From positions 248,001 through 312,000 of the forward strand of contig CAVYJC010000003.1 of NCBI GenBank assembly GCA_963768715.1: a DNA stretch of 64,000 bases, in the 5' to 3' direction. Below are positions 17,279 to 25,732 of this stretch, in pieces. The notes beneath the pieces were generated by a model. It did not search any database and was not told the origin of the DNA. It worked only from the letters and a program-made list of their open reading frames with translations. The stretch comes from DATKEJ01 sp963768715. GTDB taxonomy: Bacteria > Bacteroidota > Rhodothermia > Rhodothermales > DATKEJ01. A program made the translations under genes and the position numbers. The first letter of the stretch is position 1. The number at the start of each line of letters is the position of its first letter.

Positions 17279-19510
17279 CTAAGCCTGTCTTTCCTTAGTG
17301 GCCGGGACATACGCTTCAGAGGCGACTTCAGTTGCATGGTCTGTGGCACCCGCAGACGGCCGGCCATCCCATCGTAGCACGACCAGCGTCATGTCGTCGT
17401 CATAGTCGGCCCTGCCCAAGAATCGATTCAGATCCGCAAGCAAGGCTGAATGTATTTCCTTCACCGGTTTGTCATGGTGTTTACGCACCGCCCCGATCAA
17501 CCGATCGTATCCAAATTCCTCTCCGGATTCGCTCCGGCTCTCTACTACGCCGTCAGTATACAACACGAAAACGTCACCTCGCCTGAGTGTAATCGTTTCC
17601 TCCTCAAGAACGCTGGCAAAGAGAACGCCGCGATCGAGACCCAATCCGAGTCCCTCCGTGCGCAGAAAACGTGCCTCACCGGATCCATTCACCATCGCTA
17701 TCGGGCAATGACCTGCGCGGGCCAGTGTGAATTGTTTCTTCTCCAGATCGAGAATACCATAAACTACCGATATGAAGACATTCTTTTCCATCGAGTGTGC
17801 CAGCGCGTGATTGGCGTGGTCGAGAAACTTGGCCGGAGAGGGGGTCAATCTGCTCAATGCCCGAAAGACACCTTTCAGTTCCGCCATATAGAAAGCCGCC
17901 GAGGTCCCCTTGCCTGAGACATCCCCCACGATGAATGCCCAGCGGTCGGGGCCAACCTCCACGAAATCATAGTAGTCACCGCCCACTTCCTGCGCGGAGA
18001 CACTGGATGCGGCCACGGTCATGCCTTCAACCGAAGGCAGCGCCTGCGGAAGAAGTTTTCGCTGGACCTCACGTGCAATCACTAGTTCGCGGGCGAGTCG
18101 CTCCTTATCGATCTGCTCCTCGAAAAGCCGGGCGTTGTCAAGTGCCAGCGCGGCCTGATCGGCAAATGTGCTGATCGTCTCTATGTCGTCGGGCTCGAAG
18201 CCCTGCGAAACCTGTTTCGTTACGAAAAGCGCCCCCAGAACCTCCTTGCGGGCCAGCAAGGGAACAACGAGCAGGCTCGACATGCCGTCGCCCGGCCTCG
18301 CCTTGACCCGATGATCGGTCGTGGCCTGATTCAGCAGGACCGGTGCACGTCTCGACAGTGCTTCGTCATAGAGTGCATCGGTGTCGAAGAGATCCTGCAC
18401 TTGACCCGGCGTGATGTTTCTCGTTCCGATGACGCGCGGGCGCAGTGATCCCGTCCGGGGATCCGTGAGTGCGAGCCATGCCGCATCGCCAACGGCTGCC
18501 TCGATGGGCGATCCGACAATGGTGGAGATCAGCATCTCCTTGTTCATCACTTCACCGGTCAGCTTGACCACCGAATGGATAGCGGCCAGCTCACCTGCCT
18601 TTTGCTGAAATTCACTCGTGGTCGGAAGGTGAAACAGAAGAGACAGGCAGGCAGTGACGCTGTACATGATGCCGAATATCACGCACTGCAGCACAAAGAG
18701 GTTGAGACTGGGAGAGTAGGTCCACAAGAACGGATAGCTCCGTCCGGGGAAAAGACCCGTGTTCGTCGTCGCGACACCCAGCGTCAGCACGACGATCATG
18801 ACAATCGAGAGGCCGATGGTGACCAGCTTCTCTTTCAGACTCAGGTAGACGATCCGCGACAAGCGGAATGAATTCGCGACCATGAGAACGATCGAGATGC
18901 CGAGGAAAATCCCCGCGAACACGTTGATGCCCTGGTCGGGTTTGGCTCCCCACATCGCGATCGAGGCTGCCGCCATCGATCCAATCATGAGGTACCACTG
19001 CCTGACGCTCCGCTTCGTCCGCTTGAATAGAACGAGCTCGCGGAAGCGAAACAGCGTTGAAATGGCGAAACCGGCCATGAGAGGACTGACCAGCACGATC
19101 TTCAAAACGGTACCGAGGTTCTCCGGGAGCCCTGTGAGCTCGTCATATCGGCCCACGTTTGAAAGAGGAGGCAGGAACGTCAGGGCTCCGAAAAGGATGC
19201 CGCCTGCCAGCGTACCGCCCCAGAAAACCCGGAGCACACCGAGTCGCTGTCGATTGTAATATCGTGCTATGATGAGGACGAAGAGGCCGTAGCAGATCGC
19301 CACCGATGCGCCGTAAATCAGATCGGTGGCCGTGTCGGCAGGAATCTTGACGAGTGCCGTTAAGGCGTGATATGCGGCGGTGACGAGGTAGAAGAACCCC
19401 GCTGCGGCCCATAGCAATATCCGCCGGATGCGCGTCTCGAACGGTTGCCCCCAACCGGACCACCGGGTCTCGCGAGGCGTTCTCGAAGTGGGTATCGATC
19501 GATCTGCCAT
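17279..19510 (-). CDS. Membrane-bound SpoIIE/RsbU-type PP2C phosphatase with GAF domain
   Basis: 743 residues. The N-terminal ~300 hold about eight hydrophobic segments (for example LLWAAAGFFYLVTAAY, IVMIVVLTLGVATT). Residues ~330-480 form a GAF domain (SLLVVPLLARKEVLGALFV). A coiled linker with the LAREVQRKLLP-like motif VIAREVQRKLLPQALP follows, then a PP2C/SpoIIE domain: GGDYYDFVEVG, FIVGDVSGKGTSAAFYMAEL, LYTDGVVESR, DYDDDMTLVVLRW, which provides the metal-binding aspartates. It would dephosphorylate the STAS protein encoded next to it in response to a signal sensed by the membrane or GAF region. The gene is divergent from the four-module repeat protein. Confidence 0.9.
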   Translation of the reverse strand: MADRSIPTSRTPRETRWSGWGQPFETRIRRILLWAAAGFFYLVTAAYHALTALVKIPADTATDLIYGASVAICYGLFVLIIARYYNRQRLGVLRVFWGGTLAGGILFGALTFLPPLSNVGRYDELTGLPENLGTVLKIVLVSPLMAGFAISTLFRFRELVLFKRTKRSVRQWYLMIGSMAAASIAMWGAKPDQGINVFAGIFLGISIVLMVANSFRLSRIVYLSLKEKLVTIGLSIVMIVVLTLGVATTNTGLFPGRSYPFLWTYSPSLNLFVLQCVIFGIMYSVTACLSLLFHLPTTSEFQQKAGELAAIHSVVKLTGEVMNKEMLISTIVGSPIEAAVGDAAWLALTDPRTGSLRPRVIGTRNITPGQVQDLFDTDALYDEALSRRAPVLLNQATTDHRVKARPGDGMSSLLVVPLLARKEVLGALFVTKQVSQGFEPDDIETISTFADQAALALDNARLFEEQIDKERLARELVIAREVQRKLLPQALPSVEGMTVAASSVSAQEVGGDYYDFVEVGPDRWAFIVGDVSGKGTSAAFYMAELKGVFRALSRLTPSPAKFLDHANHALAHSMEKNVFISVVYGILDLEKKQFTLARAGHCPIAMVNGSGEARFLRTEGLGLGLDRGVLFASVLEEETITLRRGDVFVLYTDGVVESRSESGEEFGYDRLIGAVRKHHDKPVKEIHSALLADLNRFLGRADYDDDMTLVVLRWDGRPSAGATDHATEVASEAYVPATKERQA

Positions 19511-19588
19511 CTCAAGATCCGTGAACCGCAGTGACGGTTACGGGTGCGTTGCGAAGTAGGATACGTGGGTCGTGCTGTACAGGTGACC

Positions 19589-19619
19589 TCTCAGGAGATG
19601 CTCCGTGGAGAGCCTGAGA
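19589..19619. promoter_or_regulatory. Inverted repeat TCTCAGG / CCTGAGA in a divergent gap
   Basis: Between the divergent phosphatase (start 19510) and repeat-protein gene (start 19780), TCTCAGG at 19589-19595 and CCTGAGA at 19613-19619 form perfect 7-base arms, and an inner CTCC/GGAG pair (19601-19610) extends the potential hairpin. It is followed by an AT-rich run with TATATT at about 19623, a -10-like element for the plus strand. It may be an operator or a leader hairpin. Confidence 0.3.
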
Positions 19620-19779
19620 ATATATTACACATTTCTACTTGAAGAGGTGGCAATTGTTACGTTTTGATGTCCCGGCCCAACGGCAACCTTGCTCGGAAAT
19701 GGCCGTACACTGGTCGAGCGTTCACAGCGGCACACGATTGCGCATCATCTGAAGAAACCGGCACGCCATCTGTTTCGAC

Positions 19780-21582
19780 ATGAGACGAAACGGCCTTACT
19801 CGCATTTTGCTGATTGGCTTGGTCGTCGTCACCATCCTGCTTCTCTTCCGTCTTTTCGGCAGCACGGCGAATGGTGATTCTCTCGTCCTTTTTCAGGGCG
19901 ACTTTAAGGTAGATCAGCTGCGCCGCAGTGGGTTCGTCGTGCATAATCGTCCCGTCGAGGTCGAGGTTTCGGCAATCGGATCCCTGCAGTCAGATAGCGT
20001 TTTGGCTGCCTATCCCTGGATCCTGCGAGAGGACAACCGTGAACTGGTCTGGACGCTCGACCTGCGCCGCGCGACGCGGGGCCCCGGGATGACGATCGCC
20101 ACGACGCAGACCCTGACGCTCGAACCCGGACGTTACGACGCATATTTCACCTCGTACGGAGATCCGCTGAGACCGGCGAGCCCGCCCGTCTCCTTTTTCG
20201 ACCGTGTTTCGGCGGCCATCGACAGTGATTTTCAGCGCTGGCGCACAGAATCGGGCCGGTGGCAATTCTCGATTCATTCTCTGTCGGCTGAAGACCAACC
20301 GCTCATTGTAGCCGCAACGGTCGACGATCAACCACCAGATGACCAGGTGATCTGGTCGACGGGACCCGCCGGCAGCAAGAGCGTTTCGGAATATCTATTC
20401 GAGACAGCCAAACAGGTTGACGTTCGCGTAAGAGGGGTCGGTGAAATCTATGACGACCTCGTCGACGCGGGCTGGATCGAGGACATCGAGACCGGCGAGC
20501 ACGTCTGGGACATGACTACAGCCGATACTCATTTCGCCGGAGGGTCGATCAGAAATCGTGCTTGCGATGAGCATGTATCGCTGCCCGAAGGTCGGTTCCG
20601 CGCAGTGTTTCAGACGAATGCCTCGCACGCGTACGGTGACTGGCGTGGAAATCCCCCTTTTGATCCGGAAGCGTGGGGCATGGAGATTGCCGCGTACGAG
20701 CCCGACGATGTGCTGTCAGTGTCGGAGTTCGATCCGTGGGAGTCGCTTCCGCGCGTTGCCTCCTTGACCGGAATCAGAGACGATCAGCTTGTCTCTTACA
20801 CGTTCACACTCGACCGGCCGATGAGGGTAATGGTCTATTCACTCGGCGAAGGCTACCCGAACAAAGGCAAGATGTTCGACTATGCATGGATCGTTGGCGC
20901 CGGCGAGCGTGAAGTTTGGAAAATGTCGGTCGACCAGACGAGCCACGCGGGTGGATCGTCGAAGAATAGACGGGCCGAAACCATGCTCGACCTGGAAGCC
21001 GGCGTTCCCTATACCGTCTACTATAAGACCGACGACTCCCATGCTTCTGGTGATTGGAGGGACGATCCTCCCCTGCATCCCGATCAATGGGGCGTCACCA
21101 TTTTCGCTCTCGACCCAGACTACGTACCGAAGGTCGAAATCCCAGTCGTGCCACCCGTACCTCCCGTCACCACTCCTGGGTACTCGGCAACCGGCGGAAA
21201 ACCTCTGGTATCGCTCCAGTCCATCGGGAACAGTGCGAACGTTTCTCAGCCGTTTACGCTCAGCGACTCGGCAACGGTACACATCTATGCGCTCGGAGAA
21301 ATGACGCGTGAAGGCCGGTATGACTGGGGTTGGATTTCGAACGTGGAAACCGGAGCCGTCGTCTGGGAGATGAGGCGTGAGAATTCAGAATCGGCCGGCG
21401 GTACCAGCAAGAATCGGCTCGTCGATGTGCTGGTAAAATTGCCAAAGGGCAAATATGAGGCGCACTACGTGACGGACGACAGCCACGCCTTTCCGGATTT
21501 TCACTATGGTGGAGCACCTGACAATCCGACGGCGTGGGGAATGAGCGTTCAACTCGTCGAGCGGGGCGGTGAGAAGCCGTGA
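19780..21582 (+). CDS. Unrecognised membrane-anchored protein with four tandem ~110-residue modules
   Basis: 600 residues. A single N-terminal hydrophobic helix (ILLIGLVVVTILLLFRLF) suggests a membrane anchor or uncleaved signal with the rest exported. The body is four copies of one module: an opening strand F-x-L-x-V-x-V-Y-x-L-G-E, an aromatic W-I step, TG-x-x-V-W-x-M, AGG-x-x-K/R-N-R, LP-x-G-x-Y, TDDSHA-x-x-D and PxxWGM. Copies 2-4 agree closely (KTDDSHASGDWRDDPP against VTDDSHAFPDF); copy 1 is degenerate and lacks AGG and DDSHA. A Pro-rich hinge (VPPVPPVTTP) separates copies 3 and 4. The conserved Asp/His cluster could be a ligand or metal site. I do not recognise the family. The stop overlaps the GTG of prmA (GTGA), so the two are coupled. 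Confidence 0.68.
   Translation: MRRNGLTRILLIGLVVVTILLLFRLFGSTANGDSLVLFQGDFKVDQLRRSGFVVHNRPVEVEVSAIGSLQSDSVLAAYPWILREDNRELVWTLDLRRATRGPGMTIATTQTLTLEPGRYDAYFTSYGDPLRPASPPVSFFDRVSAAIDSDFQRWRTESGRWQFSIHSLSAEDQPLIVAATVDDQPPDDQVIWSTGPAGSKSVSEYLFETAKQVDVRVRGVGEIYDDLVDAGWIEDIETGEHVWDMTTADTHFAGGSIRNRACDEHVSLPEGRFRAVFQTNASHAYGDWRGNPPFDPEAWGMEIAAYEPDDVLSVSEFDPWESLPRVASLTGIRDDQLVSYTFTLDRPMRVMVYSLGEGYPNKGKMFDYAWIVGAGEREVWKMSVDQTSHAGGSSKNRRAETMLDLEAGVPYTVYYKTDDSHASGDWRDDPPLHPDQWGVTIFALDPDYVPKVEIPVVPPVPPVTTPGYSATGGKPLVSLQSIGNSANVSQPFTLSDSATVHIYALGEMTREGRYDWGWISNVETGAVVWEMRRENSESAGGTSKNRLVDVLVKLPKGKYEAHYVTDDSHAFPDFHYGGAPDNPTAWGMSVQLVERGGEKP
19927..21573 (+). repeat. Four tandem protein-coding modules within the 19.8-kb gene
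   Basis: Approximate module spans in DNA are 19927-20205 (degenerate), 20392-20709, 20800-21123 and 21247-21573. The clearest shared anchors are the W-I step and TG-x-x-VW-x-M (20473, 20890, 21331), AGG-x-x-KNR, the (T/N)(D/A)(D/S)SHA block and the closing WGM/WGV. The copies are similar in protein but not visibly identical in DNA, so the duplication is old. Confidence 0.7.
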
Positions 21583-22434
21583 CGCTTGGATCCGACTCGG
21601 CGACGGTAGAGCTCGTTTTGACGGCAAATGGATCGGCGCATGAGCGCTTGATCGCGGAGCTGGATCTGCTCGGATTCGATGCCTTCCTTCAGGATGACGA
21701 CGAATTACGCGCCTATGCCCCATTCGAGTTATGGAGCCCGGAGGTCGAGGAAGCTACACAACGGGTTCTTTCGAGTTTGTCGTTGGTCACCGAAACTCGT
21801 GTCCGGGTTGTCGCCCCCGAAAACTGGAATGAGCGCTGGGAGCGCTCCGTGGAACCCGTTGTCGTCGGGCCTTTCATCGTTACGCCCAGTTGGAAGAGAA
21901 ACGATGACAGGGAAAGGGGTCTGATTCCGCTCGAAATCGATCCCAAGATGAGTTTTGGCACGGGTTACCACGCCACCACCCGCCTCATGCTTCATATGCT
22001 CCCATCTGTCATGAGCGACGGAGCTCGTGTGCTCGATGCCGGGACGGGAACCGGAATCCTCGCCATCGCGGCAGCGCGTCTGGGCGCTGCCCATGTGGTC
22101 GGAATCGACGTCGATCCCTGGTCAGACCGGAATGCAAGGGAGAATTGTCTGCGAAATGGCGTAACCGAAGTCGTAGAGATTCAGTTGGGGGATGTCGGAG
22201 ACTTGGTCGCCTCGACATTCGACGTGATACTGGCAAACATTCAACTCGATGTGATCGCCGCAATTCTCCCCTCGTTGACCGCCCATCTGGAGCGTGACGG
22301 CTGACATCCTGGTTTCGGGTATTCTCGTCTCCCAAAAGGAAGCGCTGGCCGCAGCCGCGAGTCGATGTGGCCTGCATGTTTCGACGACCAGGAGCGAGGC
22401 CGAATGGTGGGCCGCACACCTTCGTCGAGACTGA
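21579..22434 (+). CDS. prmA: Ribosomal protein L11 methyltransferase PrmA (frame change near 22297-22303)
   Basis: A SAM-dependent methyltransferase that trimethylates ribosomal protein L11. The N-terminal ~110 residues are the substrate-recognition domain. The catalytic domain has PKMSFGTGYHATTRLMLHML (the PrmA signature), VLDAGTGTGILAIAA (SAM motif I), VGIDVDPWS and VILANIQLDVIAAILP (NI/NP-type motif). As written the frame stops at 22304 after LERDG, but the next frame continues at once with ADILVSGILVSQKEAL and ends with EWWAAHLRRD at 22434, the normal PrmA C-terminus. One extra base (or two missing) around GACGGCTGAC explains this. Joined length is ~284 residues. It starts at a GTG overlapping the stop of the repeat-protein gene. 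Confidence 0.87.
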
Positions 22435-22503
22435 CCACAAGTGGAACAATAGACCGCACCTCACGTCCCACGATAGCCGTTCCGACACCCTACAGGCTTC
22501 CAA

Positions 22504-23595
22504 ATGGCTTTTACAGAATCACAGGTTTTAGAGGCGCTTTCGCACGTCGTCGACCCCGATCTGGGACGAGATCTTGTGACGCTCAACATGGTGCAAGATG
22601 TCTCGGTCGAGGGGTCGCGGGTATCCTTTACGGTCGTCCTTACCACACCGGCCTGCCCTCTGAAAGAACATCTTCGAGTGGCCTGCACCAGCGCGATTCA
22701 CGAACGCGTCGACGAGAATGCCCAGGTAGAAATCAATATGACGGCCAACGTGACCTCGCGCGCCTCGGCCGAGAAGCAGATCCTGCCCGGCGTGAAGAAC
22801 ACGATCGCCGTTGCTTCGGGAAAAGGAGGCGTAGGCAAGAGCACGATTGCCGCAAACCTGGCCGTTGCACTGGCGATGAAAGGAGCGCGGGTCGGCTTGG
22901 TCGATACCGACATCTACGGTCCATCTGTTCCGACCATGTTTGGCGTCGCGGGCGAGCGACCGCGCGTCAACGAGGAACGCCTGATTCTCCCGCTCGAGCG
23001 GTTCGGCGTGAAGCTTCTTTCAATGGGCTTTCTCGTGGACAGCAATGAAGCGGTCGTCTGGCGCGGCCCAATGGTAACAAGCGCCGTTCGGCAGTTTCTG
23101 GAGCAAACGGCATGGGGTGAGCTCGATTACCTGATACTCGATCTGCCGCCGGGAACCGGAGATATCCAGCTGACGCTCGTGCAGACGATTCCTCTCTCCG
23201 GAGCGGTCATCGTGACCACCCCGCAGGAAGTGGCGCTGGCCGACGCCAGGAAAGGCGTTGCCATGTTCCGAAAGGTGAACGTGCCGGTCCTCGGCATCGT
23301 CGAGAACATGGCGTACTTCACGCCACCGGATCTTCCCGACAGAAAGTACTATCTGTTCGGCGAAGGGGGTGGAAAGCGGCTCGCTCAGGATCTCTCGGTG
23401 CCGCTCCTCGGAGAAATCCCCCTCCTCCAGACGATTCGGGAGGCGAGTGACGATGGTTTCCCGGTCGTCCTTAGAGAGGATGCTACAACCGACGCTGAAG
23501 CACTCCGGGCGATGGCCGAACGCGTTGCCCAGGAAATGTCCATTCGGAATGCGTCTGATGAGGTCGCAATTCCGCTAGACATCGTCTATCAGTAG
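22504..23595 (+). CDS. mrp: Mrp/ApbC/NBP35-family iron-sulfur carrier ATPase
   Basis: 363 residues. Residues ~1-95 are a MIP18/DUF59 domain (VLEALSHVVDPDLGRDLV, PACPLKEHL). The P-loop NTPase domain starts at IAVASGKGGVGKSTIAANLA (deviant Walker A), with VDTDIYGPSVPTMFG, DYLILDLPPGTGDIQLTL and VTTPQEVALADARKG. It would load Fe-S clusters onto apo-proteins in the cytoplasm. The CxxC that binds the bridging cluster in many Mrp proteins is missing: after IVENMAYF comes TPPDLPDRKYYLFG. A NifU-like scaffold gene lies downstream on the same strand, consistent with Fe-S assembly. Confidence 0.92.
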   Translation: MAFTESQVLEALSHVVDPDLGRDLVTLNMVQDVSVEGSRVSFTVVLTTPACPLKEHLRVACTSAIHERVDENAQVEINMTANVTSRASAEKQILPGVKNTIAVASGKGGVGKSTIAANLAVALAMKGARVGLVDTDIYGPSVPTMFGVAGERPRVNEERLILPLERFGVKLLSMGFLVDSNEAVVWRGPMVTSAVRQFLEQTAWGELDYLILDLPPGTGDIQLTLVQTIPLSGAVIVTTPQEVALADARKGVAMFRKVNVPVLGIVENMAYFTPPDLPDRKYYLFGEGGGKRLAQDLSVPLLGEIPLLQTIREASDDGFPVVLREDATTDAEALRAMAERVAQEMSIRNASDEVAIPLDIVYQ

Positions 23596-23678
23596 CCGGA
23601 TCTTTGTCCCCGGAAGGCGGATCAATTGATGGGTGTTGCCGTAGCACAGCCTGGTTTCGCCTAAAGAATTTTAGCCCG

Positions 23679-23694
23679 GGCGGATCATTCCGCC
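23679..23694 (+). promoter_or_regulatory. Hairpin GGCGGA-TCAT-TCCGCC ahead of the NifU-like gene
   Basis: A perfect 6-bp stem with a 4-base loop ends 9 bases before the ATG at 23704, so it would form in the leader near the ribosome-binding region. It lies in the 108-base gap after mrp. No T-run follows, so it does not look like an intrinsic terminator. Confidence 0.25.
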
Positions 23695-23703
23695 GACGGT
23701 GAG

Positions 23704-23970
23704 ATGACGGAAACGCAGAACACGTATCACGTCGACGACGAGCTTCGACAGCAGGTCGACGAAGCGCTCAATTCGATTCGTCCTTATCTGATGGCGGACG
23801 GAGGCTCCGTTCGCCTCGTCGACATTACGCCCGATATGGTGGTGGAACTCGAGCTTCTCGGTGCCTGCGGAGATTGCCCGATGAGCATGATGACGCTTCG
23901 CGCGGGTATCGAGCAGGCGGTCAAGCGTGCCGTTCCCATCATCAGCCGCGTGGAAGCCGTTCGCGGGTGA
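23704..23970 (+). CDS. nfu: NifU-like Fe-S scaffold domain protein (Nfu type)
   Basis: 88 residues forming a single NifU C-terminal domain. The pattern IRPYLMADGGSVRLVDI, then LLGACGDCPMSMMTLRAGIE, contains the CxxC pair that holds a [4Fe-4S] cluster at a dimer interface, and the usual closing helix EQAVKRAVP. It transfers clusters to target proteins in the cytoplasm. It follows mrp by 108 bases on the same strand, so the two may be co-transcribed. Length and motif are typical of free-standing Nfu proteins. Confidence 0.92.
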   Translation: MTETQNTYHVDDELRQQVDEALNSIRPYLMADGGSVRLVDITPDMVVELELLGACGDCPMSMMTLRAGIEQAVKRAVPIISRVEAVRG

Positions 23971-24007
23971 TGTGAGCGGACGGGCCGGAGTGAACGCGGT
24001 GCACCCC

Positions 24008-24988
24008 CTAACCGTTTTCCGGCCGCGCGATTCCCAGCCACTCGGCCAGTCTTAAAACAACGTTGAGGTCCGTCTTCTCCACCGCCTCGAACGTGGCTCC
24101 GCCGATATGGGGCGTAACGATCAGATTCTCGTGGGTGCCGGCATAAGCGATCAGTGGGCCCGCGCCTCGATTCGGTTCCAGCTCGTGTTGCACGACGTCG
24201 ACCGCCGCTCCCGACACCTTCCCCGATTCGAGTGCGTCAACCAGCGCATCTTCTTCGATGACTTCTCCGCGCGACGTATTGACGATAACGGAACCGGCCG
24301 GGAGGCGCCCGATTTCGCCGCGGCCGATCATCCCGGTGGTCTCCTCGTTTAACGGAACATGGATGCTCAAGATATCGGACCTCGATAGCAGTTCCTGCAG
24401 CGTCTCACAACGCTCGACGTATGACGGGATGAACGTCGCGTACGGATCGAAAGTGGCGATCTTCATTCCGAACGCGCGGCCGTAATGCGCCACCATGGCC
24501 CCAAGTCGGCCGCAGCCGACTATCCCGAGCCGCTTTTCATGTAACTCGTGGCCCCTGTACGGCTCCTGGTCCCAGGCCCCGGCCCGAACGGAGGCAAACG
24601 CTGCGGGAAGATGTCGCACAAGGGCGAGCAGTAGCGCCCAGGTGTGCTCAGCAGTCGATGGGATCGAGCGAAGGAACTCGGTCTGCCCTTTCAAATGGAT
24701 TACCTCGACTCCGTGCTCGGCCGCCGCCTCGAGGTCGATATGGTTGAGTCCGGTCGTCGGACTCACAACGGCTCTAAGCCGGCTGCCCGCATCCAATAAC
24801 TCCTTTGTAACCCTCGTCTGGAGTCTTATGAAAAGCAGGTCGAACGCCGGTATGCGCTCGAGCAGCTCCTCATAGGGCATGCTCCCACTCTCGAGAATCG
24901 CGATTTCGCCGATCGCTGCTAGTCCCGCGGCACTGTAATTCTGCGGTTCGGGACAGATTGCGGTTAATCGTGGCCTGCTGTCGGACAT
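24008..24988 (-). CDS. D-isomer-specific 2-hydroxyacid dehydrogenase family protein
   Basis: 326 residues of the D-2-hydroxyacid dehydrogenase fold. The NAD-binding motif is LGIVGCGRLGAMVAHYGRAF. The family block LSIHVPLNEETTGMIGRGEI is followed by LPAGSVIVNTSRGEVIEEDAL with the catalytic Arg, then GAAVDVV (the Glu/Asp element) and VTPHIGGATFEAVEK with the catalytic His. It interconverts a 2-keto acid and a D-hydroxy acid with NAD(H). It starts 19 bases after the NeuA-like gene at the end of the polysaccharide operon, so its substrate may be a keto-acid or keto-sugar of that pathway. This position is unusual for a plain phosphoglycerate dehydrogenase. Confidence 0.87.
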   Translation of the reverse strand: MSDSRPRLTAICPEPQNYSAAGLAAIGEIAILESGSMPYEELLERIPAFDLLFIRLQTRVTKELLDAGSRLRAVVSPTTGLNHIDLEAAAEHGVEVIHLKGQTEFLRSIPSTAEHTWALLLALVRHLPAAFASVRAGAWDQEPYRGHELHEKRLGIVGCGRLGAMVAHYGRAFGMKIATFDPYATFIPSYVERCETLQELLSRSDILSIHVPLNEETTGMIGRGEIGRLPAGSVIVNTSRGEVIEEDALVDALESGKVSGAAVDVVQHELEPNRGAGPLIAYAGTHENLIVTPHIGGATFEAVEKTDLNVVLRLAEWLGIARPENG

Positions 24989-25007
24989 GTTTCCTCGAGA
25001 TCCTGTT

Positions 25008-25711
25008 TCAGCCGCACAACGCCTGCTCAGCTCGGAGGAGATCGAGTGGCGTGTCGATGTTGACGGCCCGTTTTTCGGGAATTACGACGGCACGGCACTT
25101 GTCGCCGACGAGTGTATTCTGCTCCATCACGACGGTACGCCGTGCGATGTAAAGGTCTCCGCTCCGGATGTACACCGGGGCAATTCCTGCCTCGGCCGCA
25201 TGTCTTCAAATCCCTGGTCGACAAAATTCACGAGCCGGCCGCTCTCATCAATTCGCTTCATCCGGTAGGGATGATTCGCGCCGACATCGACGACGCTCAC
25301 AACGGAATCGGCGCCGGTATCGAGCAAGAGTCGAATGCCCTCGTCGATATCCCCGGCGGTTCTGAGAGGCGTGGTCGGCTGAAGCATTACGATCACGTCA
25401 AAGCGGGTGCCTTCTTCCGCTTCAACGGCCTGTACAGCGTGCTGTACAACGGGAAGCGAGCGCGCGTCGTCGGTGGCTAGCTCCGTCGGACGGAGGAAGG
25501 GGACGTCGGCGCCCAGCTTCCGAGCCACCGAGGCAATCTCTCCGTCCTCTGTCGAAACGACGAGTCGGGACAGCATCTCCGAGGAGAGTCCCGCCTCAAT
25601 CGTATATGCGATGAGCGGGCGTCCGCAAAGGGAAACGAGATTTTTCCTCGAAATGCCTTTTGACCCGCCGCGGGCGGGAATGATACCTAGAATTCGGGTC
25701 GACTGAGACAT
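25008..25711 (-). CDS. neuA: NeuA-like acylneuraminate cytidylyltransferase (frame change near 25177)
   Basis: A CMP-sugar synthetase: LGIIPARGGSKGISRKNL is the CTP-binding signature, followed by RLVVSTEDGEIASVARKLGA, MLQPTTPLRTAGDID and VVSVVDVGANHPYRMKRI. As written the frame runs out at 25127 in an improbable tail after RQELP, but one frame over the family C-terminus appears: PVYIRSGDLYIARR, then NIDTPLDLLRAEQALCG, ending at 25008. A single missing C in the CCCC run at 25177-25180 would join them into ~234 residues, normal for NeuA. The start at 25711 (MSQSTRILG) is preferred; ATG 25729 also fits. It would activate a 3-deoxy-nonulosonic acid with CMP and lies directly after the neuB-like gene. 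Confidence 0.86.
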
Positions 25712-25732
25712 GTCGTCTGTTTCATGCATGGA

